NCBI GenBank assembly: GCA_947685225.1
Contig: CANTUV010000002.1
Location: forward strand, 4,402,001-4,466,000
DNA length: 64,000 bases
Reading direction: 5' to 3'
Origin: Garcia nutans
Lineage: Eukaryota > Streptophyta > Magnoliopsida > Malpighiales > Euphorbiaceae
The translations under genes were made by a program, and so were the position numbers. Shown here in pieces: positions 1-9,219 of the stretch (its first letter is position 1; each line of letters starts with the position of its first letter). Below the pieces are notes generated by a model that saw nothing but the letters and a program-made list of their open reading frames with translations, was not told the DNA's origin and searched no databases.

Positions 1-2312
1 TATTCGCATAATGTAGAAGAGCATGACAAGCATTTGCGGATTGTATTACAGATCCTGAGAGAGAAGCAATTGTATGCTAAGCTGTCGAAGTATGAGTTTT
101 GGCTTGACCAAGTTACTTTTCTGGGTCATATAGTTTCAGCAGATGGTATAAGAGTCGTTCCAAGTAAAGTTGAAGCTATTTTGAATTGGAGTCCACCAAA
201 GTCAGTGACTGAAGTTAGAAGTTTTTTGGTTTTGGCAGGCTATTATCGATGGTTTGTGAAAGGTTTCTCTTTGATAGCTACTCCACTCACCATATTGCTT
301 CGGAAGGGAGTTAGATTTGTGTGGACGGATCAATGTCAAGCTAGTTTTGAGCAGTTGAAAGAAATGTTGACTCAAGCACCTGTTCTTACTTTACCCGTGG
401 AAGAAAAACCATATGTGATTTATAGTGATGCTTCACATAATGGTTTAGGATGTGTTTTGATGCAAGAGGGTAAAGTCATAGCTTACGCTTCTAGGCAGTT
501 GAAGCTGCACGAGCTTAATTATCCAACTCATGATTTGGAGTTGGCAGCTATAGTGTTTACTTTGAAGATTTGGCGACACTATTTGTATGGGGAGAAATGT
601 TTTATTTTTAGGGATCACAAAAGTCTGAAATATTTGGGTGTTCAGAAGGAGTTGAATCTTCGGCAAAGGCGATGGTTAGAACTGATTAAAGACTACGACT
701 GTTTGATTGATTATCATCTTGGTAAGGCGAATGTAGTTGCTGATGCCTTGAGTCGGAAGTCTTTGGCAGGTTTGGCTGTTTATTCACTCTCGTTGCTTAT
801 TGAGTTGAGAGCATTGCATGCTAATTTTGAAGTATGTGATGATGGTGCATTATTGGCTCAGTTGCAGTTGAGACCAGTATTGCTGGATCAGATTAAGGAG
901 GCTTAATTGGCTGAAAGAGAAAAATTCAGAAGATTGTATCAGATTTCCATAATGGGGAGAACCGAAATTTTTATATAAAAAGTGATGGTAGCCTTTGGTT
1001 TAAGGATAGGTTGTGTGTTCCTAATGATGATAGTTTGAGAAAGATTATTTTAGAGGAAGCAAACCAATCGGTTTTTGCTATGCATCCGGGTAGTACAAAG
1101 ATGTACCATGATTTGAAACAGCACTACTGGTGGTCTGGTATGAAGAGAGACATAGCGGAGTTTGTATCCAAGTGTCTCACATGTCAGAGGGTAAAAGCTG
1201 AGCATCAAGTTCCAACAGGGTTACTTCAACCTTTAACACTGCCTGAATGGAAATGGGAGAGAGTGACAATGGATTTTGTGTCTAGATTGCCATTGACTCA
1301 GAAGAGGCATAATGCTATTTGGGTAATTGTTGATCGATTGACTAAGACAGCTCATTTTCTTCCAATTCGGATGGACTATTCTCTTGAAAGATTGGCTGAG
1401 CTGTATATATGTGAAATAGTAAAGTTGCATGGAGTCCCAATTTCTTTAGTGTCTGATCGAGATCCCCGGTTTACTTCGAGGTTTTGGAAGAGTTTACATG
1501 GGGCTTTGGGTTCTCGATTACACTTTAGCACTGCTTTTCATCCACAGACTGCTGGGCAGTCAGAGAGAGTGATACAGATTATTGAGGATATGTTAAGAAG
1601 CCGTGTCATTGATTTTTCTGGAAGTTGGGACAGATTTTTACCACTTGTGGAATTTGCTTACAACAACAATCATCAATCTAGTATTGGTATGGCACCATTT
1701 GAGGCATTGTATGGTAGAAGATGTAGAACGCCTTTATGCTGGAATGAAATTGGAGAGGGCAAGTTAATTGGTCCTGATTTGGTTAAAGAAACTGAAGAGA
1801 AAGTGAAGATAATTCGGGATCGGTTGAAAGCAGCTTCAGATCGGCATAAGTCTTATTCAGATTTGAAAAGGAGAGATATAGAGTTTGATGTGGGAGATAA
1901 AGTCTTTTTGAAAGTGTCTCCTTGGAAAAAAATATTGAGATTTGGTCGAAGAGGGAAGCTGAGTCCTCGTTTCATTGGACCATATGAAGTTTTAGAAAGA
2001 GTTGGGCCAGTTGCTTATCGTCTTACCTTGCCACCTGAGTTGGATAGAATTCATAATGTATTCCATGTTTCTATGTTGCGGAGGTACAGATCAGATCCAT
2101 CTCATATCTTGCCAGTTGAATCTATTGAGGTGAGTTTAGATCTGACATTTGAAGAAGAACCAGTTGCTATTTTGGCACATGAAGTGAAAGAGTTGAGACA
2201 TAAGGAAGTGCCATTGGTGAAGGTTCTTTGGAAGAATCATGGTAGAGAAGAGGTAACTTGGGAGAGTGAGCAAGCAATGCGAGATCAATATCCTCAACTG
2301 TTTCAGACTTAA
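1..2312 (+). pseudogene. Tekay-like Ty3/gypsy pol fragment (RT end, RNase H, integrase, chromodomain), E1
   Basis: The window opens inside the reverse transcriptase C-terminus of a gypsy polyprotein. The fragment continues through RNase H (YSDASH near position 420, catalytic Asp; LELAA; FRDHKS where intact relatives read YTDHKS), the integrase zinc region (HPGS, CLTC), the DDE core (TMDFVS, VSDRDPRF, SERVIQ) and a chromodomain ending in QYPQLF. The chromodomain and overall order place it among chromoviruses, most like the Tekay clade. It is dead: TAA at 904-906 replaces a Gln codon seen in its relatives, and a one-base insertion near 920 shifts the frame before integrase resumes from about 1011. 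Integrase also reads HPQTAGQ where E5 has HPQTDGQ. The 5' half lies outside the window. Enzyme roles are known for the family; loss of function is inferred from the stop and frameshift. Confidence 0.95.
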
Positions 2313-2345
2313 TATTTGGTAATTTCGAGGACGAAATTTCTTTTT

Positions 2346-2358
2346 AGAGGGGGAGAAT
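2346..2358 (+). other. Polypurine tract of E1
   Basis: A run of purines (AGAGGGGGAGA) lies immediately before the TG that opens the LTR. E3 and E5 have the same tract in the same place, about 35 bases after the pol stop and after a conserved TTTCGAGGACGAAATTTC segment. It would prime plus-strand DNA synthesis. Confidence 0.85.
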
Positions 2359-2628
2359 TGTAATATCCCAAAGTATTCCCTAGAAGTTTTGATATTATTG
2401 TTGTAATTGGATTGAATGTATATGATCCTTTGGGAAGAAAAAAGAATTATAGAGAGAGTGTATATGTTGTGTATATGAAAATATATATAACATATACACA
2501 AGTCAAAGTCAAAGAAAGTTAATGGAAGAAGATATTTATGTTATGATTTATGGAATTAATTAATAAGGAAATTATGAATGGAAGAGATTAATTTGGATTA
2601 TTTTAATATTAAAATGACTTGGTGGAGG

Positions 2629-2636
2629 TTTAAAGA
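2629..2636 (+). promoter_or_regulatory. TATA-like box in Tekay LTR (E1)
   Basis: TTTAAAGA sits in a GGTGGAGGTTTAAAGAG context that recurs in the solo LTR (minus strand, near 11265-11282) and in diverged form in E3 (minus strand, near 17312-17325). It precedes the GTAAG donor-like site by about 160 bases, so it is the best candidate core promoter. No transcription evidence is available. Confidence 0.45.
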
Positions 2637-3159
2637 GATAAGTGTTTGACTTGTTGTCTTCATTTTCTTTTCTTTTTTTTTATTGGCCGGACATCATCAG
2701 TACAAGAGAGCAAAAGAGAGTTTTGGGTTCCAAGCTCAAAGTTGAAAGGAAATTCAAGTAACCAAGTTGAAAATTCAAGAAGTTTCATTATTGTTGGTAA
2801 GCTCTCTCTTGTTTTCCTTTGTTTTATTTGAAGTTGTGTTTGAGTTTGATGGATGATTGTTGTTACTAGGAGTGTGTTTGATTGTGGTGTGTTTAAGAGT
2901 GTTCGATTCATTTGATTTTGAGTTTTGGGGTTGAATTGAAGGAAAGAGTAAGTTTGTTGGAAGAGATAGTTTTGTGGTTGTGCTTAGGGTTTGTGGTGAT
3001 GATTATGATTTGTGTTTGAGGTATGTTTTGTATTTTTTTGGTGTTTTTGCAAGTTTATTATGGTTTTTGGGTGTGTTTAGTTAAGTTTGTTTGAAGTGGG
3101 AAATGGTGAAAGAAAGTGATTTGTTGGATGCAGTGTTGATGTTGCCGGAATCTATATTT

Positions 3160-3460
3160 TTGGCCTGACACGCCCATGAACACGGCCAAGTCTTTGGGCG
3201 TGTCAATGGTTTTGTGTTGCAGTAGCATTTACACGTCCAGTGACACGTCCATGTCACTGAGCATGTCATAGCTACTGTGTGGTTGAAGAATTGACACGAC
3301 CATGAGCACGTTCGTGTTGTTGGACGTGTCAATGTTTCTGGGAGACATAATGTATTACATGTTCAGTGACACACCCGTGGTTCTGAGCGTGTCAAAGCTT
3401 CTGTGTTGTGAGTTTAGGACACGGTCAGGGACACGCCCATGTTGTTGAGCGTGTCATGTA
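3160..3460 (+). repeat. Palindromic GACACG/CGTGTC array in E1 LTR
   Basis: At least four imperfect inverted-repeat pairs of the form GACACGCCCATG ... GGGCGTGTC occur here, several followed by ATAGCTACTGT or GCTTCTGTG. The matching part of the E5 LTR (55830-56110) has the same layout with many substitutions. Unrelated Athila LTRs in the window carry similar motifs. Confidence 0.85.
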
Positions 3461-4010
3461 TAGAGTTTGCCCTAGTTGGTTCTTAGTCTTAGTATCTCAT
3501 GTGTAATATTCCTTCTTGATTTAGGTTGTGAAGAGGTTGAATTGCCTTAACATAAGTGGTGAAGAGTTCTTGGAAGAGGAAGGGTATAGATTGGTGTGAG
3601 TTATCTTAAGGTAAGTACAAGCTACATGGTTGCATGCATTTATATGATTTTGATACTTAACATGTTTGATTGTACATATGTTAAGTAATTGATTACATTG
3701 TTACTTCATGTGATAAATGTTATGATTGGTATAATGTGAATTAATTAATGTAAATTGAGATATAATGAGATGTGAAACCAGTGTGGTTGGTTATAATGAT
3801 GTAAAAGACATAATTGAGGCATGTTTGCCTAGATGATATGCAATGCAATTGATGATATATATATATATATACTCTCTTGATGAGATATGGAGCCATGGTT
3901 GTTGGCTAAAATGATAATGATGCTAATGAGATGATTGAGGCATGGTTGCCTAAGTGATGATGAGTAAATGAGAATGAAATTGATAATGAAATAATTAATG
4001 AATTGTGTGG

Positions 4011-4363
4011 CTAATGTGTTATTCCATTTTCAGAGTTTTGTTGTTGATGGCATGCCTATGGTAACAATCTCTTGAAGTTAGGTTGGGCTTGATCCTTGAA
4101 GCCAAGTTGGGTTGAAGTTTAACATGTTTTACTCCCCTTGAAGCTTGGTTGGGTCTAGTCCTTGAAGCCTAATTGAGATGTTACAAACCTTGAAGCTAGG
4201 TTGGGTTTGGTTCTTGAAGCCAAGTTGGGTTGATACTTAGCATGCTTTGTTCCCCTTGAAGCTTGGTTGAACCTAAATCCTTGAAGCCTAGTTGGGATAA
4301 TGATAATGATAAATGTGATAATTAAACCAAAACATTAACTCTGAAAATTGAATGGTATATTAG
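4011..4363 (+). repeat. Inverted-repeat-bounded variable cassette in E1 LTR
   Basis: The left arm (4011-4039, with ATTTTCAGAGTT) and right arm (4335-4363, with AACTCTGAAAAT) are inverted copies matching at roughly 22 of 29 positions. Between them are tandem units built on CTTGAAGC..AGTTGGG and two near-palindromes centred on AACATGTT (about 4120) and AGCATGCT (about 4240). E3, E5, the solo LTR and the 6789-8755 remnant carry the same arms around different contents. Confidence 0.8.
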
Positions 4364-4970
4364 TGTCTTTGGGCCCATGCTTGTCTTTGTTTTCAATATG
4401 ATTCTTGGATGGTGAAACCAATGAATAATGAGATTACTCATAATGCATAAGTATCTTATTGAGAATGAATGTTTGATATGACATTAAGGAAAGTAAGATG
4501 TTGAAGTATAACATTTTTTATTAAATAGTGTATGGAATTGATTGTGTGACATTGGCATTGCATCCAAACATAATATTATTATTGTTTGTACCACTAAGCC
4601 GTTGGCTTAGTGCGATTATGGTTTATCGCGTAGGTAACAGGGAAGAACCGGAGAGTTCCTCTAGGCTGAATAGAGTCTAGATCTTGAGGTGTTGATTGTG
4701 AAGCTTAAAGATCAAAGACATACTGTATATATTTTATGTTTTGTAAAACTTGGTTTTTGATGTATATGTATTTGTAAATATTTGTATATTGTTCCGCTGC
4801 ATTTTGAATAAACATTTTATCTATTGTTTTTCTTTTTTTAAATCTATTCATATTATTGAGAAGGGATTATTTGTATGTTTAAATAAACCGTGGCATACCT
4901 ATATTCAGTATACGTATATTACGATCGTATTAGCATGATGTGTACATATACGGGGTATAAGGGTGTTATA

Positions 4971-5228
4971 ACCCTGACCACAGTGATTCAGAGGCCTGCT
5001 CCACCTACATGTGTTCATTGTGGTAGAGCATGTGGGGGTGTCTATTGGAGGATAGGTACACCAGCAGTGTGTTACAAATGCGGATCACCAGATTATTTTT
5101 TTAGAGATTTTCCAAAGCCACTAGATGACAGACAAATAGATACTGTAGTTTCTAGACCCAGTGTTAGAGGGGGTCATGGTGGCGGAGGTGGTAGATCAGG
5201 GTCTAGTCAGAGAGAAAAATTACAGTAG
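4971..5228 (+). pseudogene. Tekay gag fragment with broken zinc knuckle
   Basis: Directly after the LTR end, sequence resumes in the C-terminal part of gag, at the point that reads TPxVQR.TPP.C in E5 (58501 onward). It encodes a first cysteine cluster (CVHCGRACGGV) and a knuckle reading CYKCGSPDYF..DF, in which the His and last Cys of the CX2CX4HX4C pattern (CFRCGSPDHFVRDC in E3) are replaced by Tyr and Phe. A glycine-rich RGG tail follows, and similarity stops near 5228. The rest of gag and the leader are missing, so this is a deletion product in which an LTR joins mid-gag. Confidence 0.85.
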
Positions 5229-5447
5229 GGATGTAGACCTTTAATTTTAGCCCTAAGTTGGTACAGTCTTGATTAAAGAATGCTAAAATAAATTTGATCC
5301 GACTTTAAAATATTTAAACCTAGTTTATAACTTTTAAATAAGTCGGTCTAGTTTCAAAAGGCATAAATTCAAATTATAAAACCCTAAGTTAAATTTTTTT
5401 TGGCCCAAATTAGAACTTTTCAATCTAGAAATTAAAAAATACAAGAA

Positions 5448-5642
5448 TAATTTGAGTCGGGGCAGCCCAGGCGACTTGAGCCATTGCTCATGTTGACCTG
5501 GAGGGCCTAGATCGACATGAGCATGCCTCATATCGATCTGGCAGCCCAGCTCGACATGAGGCTAGACTCACATTGACCTGCGCAAACAGGTCGACATGAG
5601 CTTAAGGCTCATGTTGATCTTGTTGCCTAGATCGACATGGTC
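5448..5642 (+). repeat. Palindromic TCGACATGAGC array
   Basis: AGATCGACATGAGC and GCTCATGTTGATCT alternate in both orientations about five times, giving nested potential hairpins. The sequence differs from the GACACGGCC arrays elsewhere, but the architecture (inverted short units, then a TATA box about 100 bases downstream) is the same. Confidence 0.75.
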
Positions 5643-5745
5643 CTAACATATTTTATGTTTTGACCAACCGGTTTCTTAATTAGGCTAGAACTCTTCTTAA
5701 AGACAGATTACACATGTTCAGTCTAGGGCTTTTAAGTTGGTTTGC

Positions 5746-5756
5746 CTATAAAAACT
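5746..5756 (+). promoter_or_regulatory. TATA box (CCTATAAAAAC)
   Basis: A good plant TATA box lies just downstream of the palindromic block, followed within about 40-60 bases by an A/C-rich leader (CAACAAGCAACAACTAC) of the kind that starts plant transcripts. It probably marks the LTR promoter of the old element. Confidence 0.55.
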
Positions 5757-6284
5757 AATGTTTAATGCTAATAACAGGGGAGATAGTAATCAACAAGCAA
5801 CAACTACAATCATCATCAGCAAAAAAGAATAAGGAACAAACAAAGCATCAAACATCAACAATAGAGGCAGTAACCTACTGCCTTAATCTTTGCTCTGCCA
5901 AAAATAAACATTATTACAGACAGTAAGCTTGGAATCAACAATCAAATTTTGTGGAGCCTTCAAATGCATGTTTCGTGTCTTAAATTTAATTTTCTTAAAC
6001 ATACAGTAGCGAGGTTATCTTTTTTATATTTTTATTTGTTTGCTTTAATTATCATATTGATCACATAAATTTAATTGCTAAAACCTTAGTTTCACATTTT
6101 ATAAAATTAAAAATCAATCCATTTTGTCTATCTAGTAGCTTAAGGTTTGATGTGAATAATTGGCATAGACCCTAATTCTTGAACCTAGTGTCTAGAAACT
6201 GTAACTTCTTAAAATCCTAATCCCTCAGCCTTGGTTCCAAGAAAAACCATAATATCTTAAAACCTAATGTCCAAGGCCTTAAAA

Positions 6285-6660
6285 AACTTAAACCCTAAAT
6301 TTCCTAAAACCTAATCCTGTGTCATCCAAACCCTAAATCCAAAACCCCTAAAACTAAAACCCTAACTCACAAAACCCTAAAACCTAAGCCCTAGCTTCCA
6401 AACCCTAATTCCCAAAATTCAAAAGCCCTAATATGTAACCCTTAAGCCTTAACCCTAATCCCAAATCTATAAAACCAATACCCTAAACTAGAAACCTTAG
6501 TTTCTTATGATAAGACTCTAAAAACGCTAATCATGTTTCTAAAATCCTAAAACCCTATTTATATTTTCCATAAAATCCTAATTTTATCTTAAAACCCTAG
6601 TTTAGGAAAAACCCTAGTTTCTATAAATATAAAACCCTAGCTTATATAGAAGCCTTAATT
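6285..6660 (+). repeat. Degenerate telomere-like AAACCCTAA cluster
   Basis: More than a dozen copies of AACCCTAA or close variants are spread over about 375 bases, with irregular spacing. They are not a perfect (CCCTAAA)n array, so a true interstitial telomere is unlikely. Two other family G copies carry the same type of cluster on the opposite strand. Confidence 0.75.
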
Positions 6661-6788
6661 CCCCCCCCCACAAAACCATATCCTATAAACTGTTTATAAA
6701 CTATATTGTGATATTTTATACTGTATATGCATATTTTATATATATTGGGTGTATGTATTATACGTATATAGGGTATAAGGGTGTTACA

Positions 6789-8755
6789 TGTAGTGTGATG
6801 TCTTTAAAAAAATATGAAAAATGCAAGTTATGCACTAAAACGTGGAAGTGAGCCACATTTGATTTGAATGTGATGGTGGTTTTGTTTATGAGTCAAAAAT
6901 GTGGAAAAAGAATGTGAAATGTGGATAATAATTACAAAATGAGAAAAAAAATAATGTGGAAATTTGATACTTATATGAGACATGTGATGATGATCATAGT
7001 TTGATATGATCACAAGAGATATGAAAAATGCGATAAATTCACTAGAAATGTGATTTACTAGTCACATTATGGTTATGGCTAGAAAGATGAAAAATGTTGC
7101 AAACATTTAAAATATGGAAAACATGTATTATTTTGTGCATAGTTTGTTATTCGATTTCTAGAGTTCTGTATTTGGCGGCATGCCTATGAGGTTATCCTCA
7201 TTATTTACCTTCGGGGCTAGACACTAGGCATCACTTATATATAATTTGTCTTGGGGGCTAGACACTAGGCATCACTAATATATGATTTTCCTTTGAGGCT
7301 AGAACTTGGTGTCAATATGGACCAAAATAGTAACTCTAAAATTTGAATAATATATTAGTTTGTTTGGGCCCATACTTGTGTATGTGTTAATGTAATGCTT
7401 AGAAAGAATGATAAATGTGAATTAAAGTGGAATTGCATATCACAATGTGAGATGTCATGAAACAGCACCAGACATTGTAATTTCTTTTAAAGTTTCATTA
7501 TTATCAAAGTATGTACATACTCTTGATAATTTAAATATATTTGCATTTAATTTGGCTTAACACATTTTGAATAGAAAATGTGTTAAGCTATTTGACTATT
7601 TGAACATTCATATACACTGTGATATGACATGTGAATTGATGAGTATGCATTATGTACATTGTGAAAAGCCATTATTAATGGCTAAAATGAGTGGAATGTG
7701 GTTTATGTGAATTATGTGAGAATAACCAAAAAATGTTTGGGTAATATGATTGTAATGCTAAATGACATACATTATGATAAAGTGATAAGATATAATGAAA
7801 TTAAGTGATTTGGCATTGTTATGAATGAGAAAAATGAGTAAAAGAGGAAATGGGATAAAAGAATTGATTATGAAATATAATGTTTGGATGGTAAGATGAA
7901 TTGTGATATGCGATTAAAAATATCAATGTTGATAGATCTAAGCAGAGCTGGCTCTAAAGACAGAATTGACCTAAGCTTAGGTCATGAGATTGTTCTTATG
8001 TTTACTGGATTTGATAGTTGAGATTGAAAAATAAAGAAGTATAGATATATATATATGTATACCATGTATAAAATAAGAAGTGAGAATGTATATGTATGAT
8101 GTTTATTATTTATAGATATGTATTGCTAAGTTGTAAAGCTTAGCACGGTTGTGTAAATCATGTACATAAGAGCATTCCGATCAGTGGAACTTAGACTATG
8201 GCAGTTTCATAGTGATCTAGACTGCCGCAAGACCAACGATGCCATTTGCTTACATGTATATTTATGATTTAAGCATTTTGGTTTATGTAAATTAACTCAT
8301 AACACTTGTGTTGGTTTATAAAGATTTAAAATGATAGTATTTATATATCTACGTCAGTATTTGATTTTAATATATAAAGTTTAAAGTGTTGAGATTTTAA
8401 TTCTTTATTAATAAAGTAGCAAGTTTGGAGAATGAATGAAATTATTAATATTTTGTAAGTATAAAATTTTTATACAGGTTGTGTGCTTGTTGTTTTGGGA
8501 TTTATCTGAATTATAAAAAAAAAACTCTAGTGAGATTTTTCAGAGAATTTTCATTAAATTATGTATTTTTATTTTTCAAATTATTAATGAATATTATTTT
8601 TTTATTTATTAAAATATATTTAAGTTGCAAAATATTTTCTTGAATTTATAAAAATTTAATAAGACTGAAAACAGTAACATTATCATATTGTATATGTGTA
8701 TAATACATATATCGGGTGTATATATTATACATATATATGGTATAAGGGTGTTACA
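6789..8755 (+). mobile_element. Diverged Tekay-type LTR remnant (3' part)
   Basis: It ends with GTATAAGGGTGTTACA. It contains the GGCGGCATGCCTATG - cassette - GACCAAAATAGTAACTCT - GGGCCCATACTTGTG order seen in the E1 and E5 LTRs, with the cassette at about 7143-7365 made of GGGGCTAGACACTAGGC units. It also has a degraded counterpart (near 8130-8250) of the AAGCCGTTGGCTTAG / GTAACAG segment of other LTRs. The 5' part of the LTR is absent and no target duplication was found. No gene is seen. Confidence 0.65.
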
Positions 8756-9219
8756 AGCCAGCTTGTCTTGTTTATACCATGGCCTGGACCAGGCCTATAG
8801 ATGTACCAACACCACTATTGGCTTGTTGGTAGTTAGCTACATATGGGTTTTCATTCCCCCTTTTATCTTCTTCTGATTTTGTTCCCATTGTTTATTTTTT
8901 CCATTTTGGCTATGTATTTGCAGATTTGGGCCTATGAGCTTAATCTCCTTCCTCCTCTTGATGTAAAGTCAGGTTTCCACCACTATTACCCTCACCTCGG
9001 GGCTTGTATGGGTGACAGGAAGGCCTCAAAGATGTCTGATGATATTATGGCTCTAAAGTTTTCCCTCCAATAGCTTCCCTGGTCAAAGTTAAATAGTTAA
9101 TTTTTAGTTTTTTAGTTTTTTTCAAAAATGGTTTGTATATTTATCTCTACTCATGTTTACCTCTCTTTTTTAAGTGTTGACAGCATGGTGGGATCCTATA
9201 GATCGGTTGGAGCACCCTT
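8756..9219 (+). pseudogene. Plant mobile domain (PMD) pseudogene 1, 5' part
   Basis: Similarity begins right after the LTR end. ASLSCLYHGLDQAYRC..TIGLLV matches AYLYHGLDKIYR..SFIGVMV in PMD2, and after a probable short intron (GT near 8830, TTTGCAG at 8916-8922) the text IWAYELN follows, matching VWAYDHN in PMD2. This is part of the PMD fold (the 'aminotransferase-like' plant mobile domain) found in MAIN/MAIL-type proteins and in transposable elements. A TAG follows ALKFSLQ near 9070. The gene start was lost at 8755 and the body is cut at 9219 by a solo LTR. Confidence 0.7.

Larger units (their letters stand above)
2359..4970 (+). mobile_element. 3' LTR of Tekay-like element E1 (about 2.6 kb)
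   Basis: The LTR opens with TGTAATATCCC right after the polypurine tract and ends with GGGTATAAGGGTGTTATA; related LTRs here end in GGTGTTACA. Inside, in order, are a TATA-like TTTAAAGA at 2629-2636, an intron-like segment (GT at 2797, AG at 3523-3524) that contains palindromic GACACG motifs, a second GTAAGT at 3611, and an inverted-repeat-bounded cassette at 4011-4363. No target duplication can be shown, because the right side is fused to a gag fragment instead of host DNA. Confidence 0.88.
5229..6788 (+). mobile_element. Old LTR-like remnant, related in layout to family G, ending in a Tekay-type LTR terminus
   Basis: There is no open coding frame. In order it holds a palindromic block (5448-5642), a TATA box (5746-5756), a GTGGAGCCTTCAAATG segment near 5951 matching the reverse complement of family G copy 3 near 36680-36695, and a long AAACCCTAA-like cluster (6285-6660). 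The last 90 bases, ending GTATAAGGGTGTTACA at 6788, match the end of the LTR at 8755. It probably contains at least two pieces; the joint between them cannot be placed. Confidence 0.45.

Noticed and set aside
6285..6660. Interstitial telomere
   Set aside because: AAACCCTAA motifs are degenerate and irregularly spaced, and the same cluster recurs in repeat copies, so it belongs to a dispersed element.
6789..8755. Complete solo LTR
   Set aside because: No matching target duplication at the two ends, and the 5' portion of the LTR is absent; kept only as a remnant.
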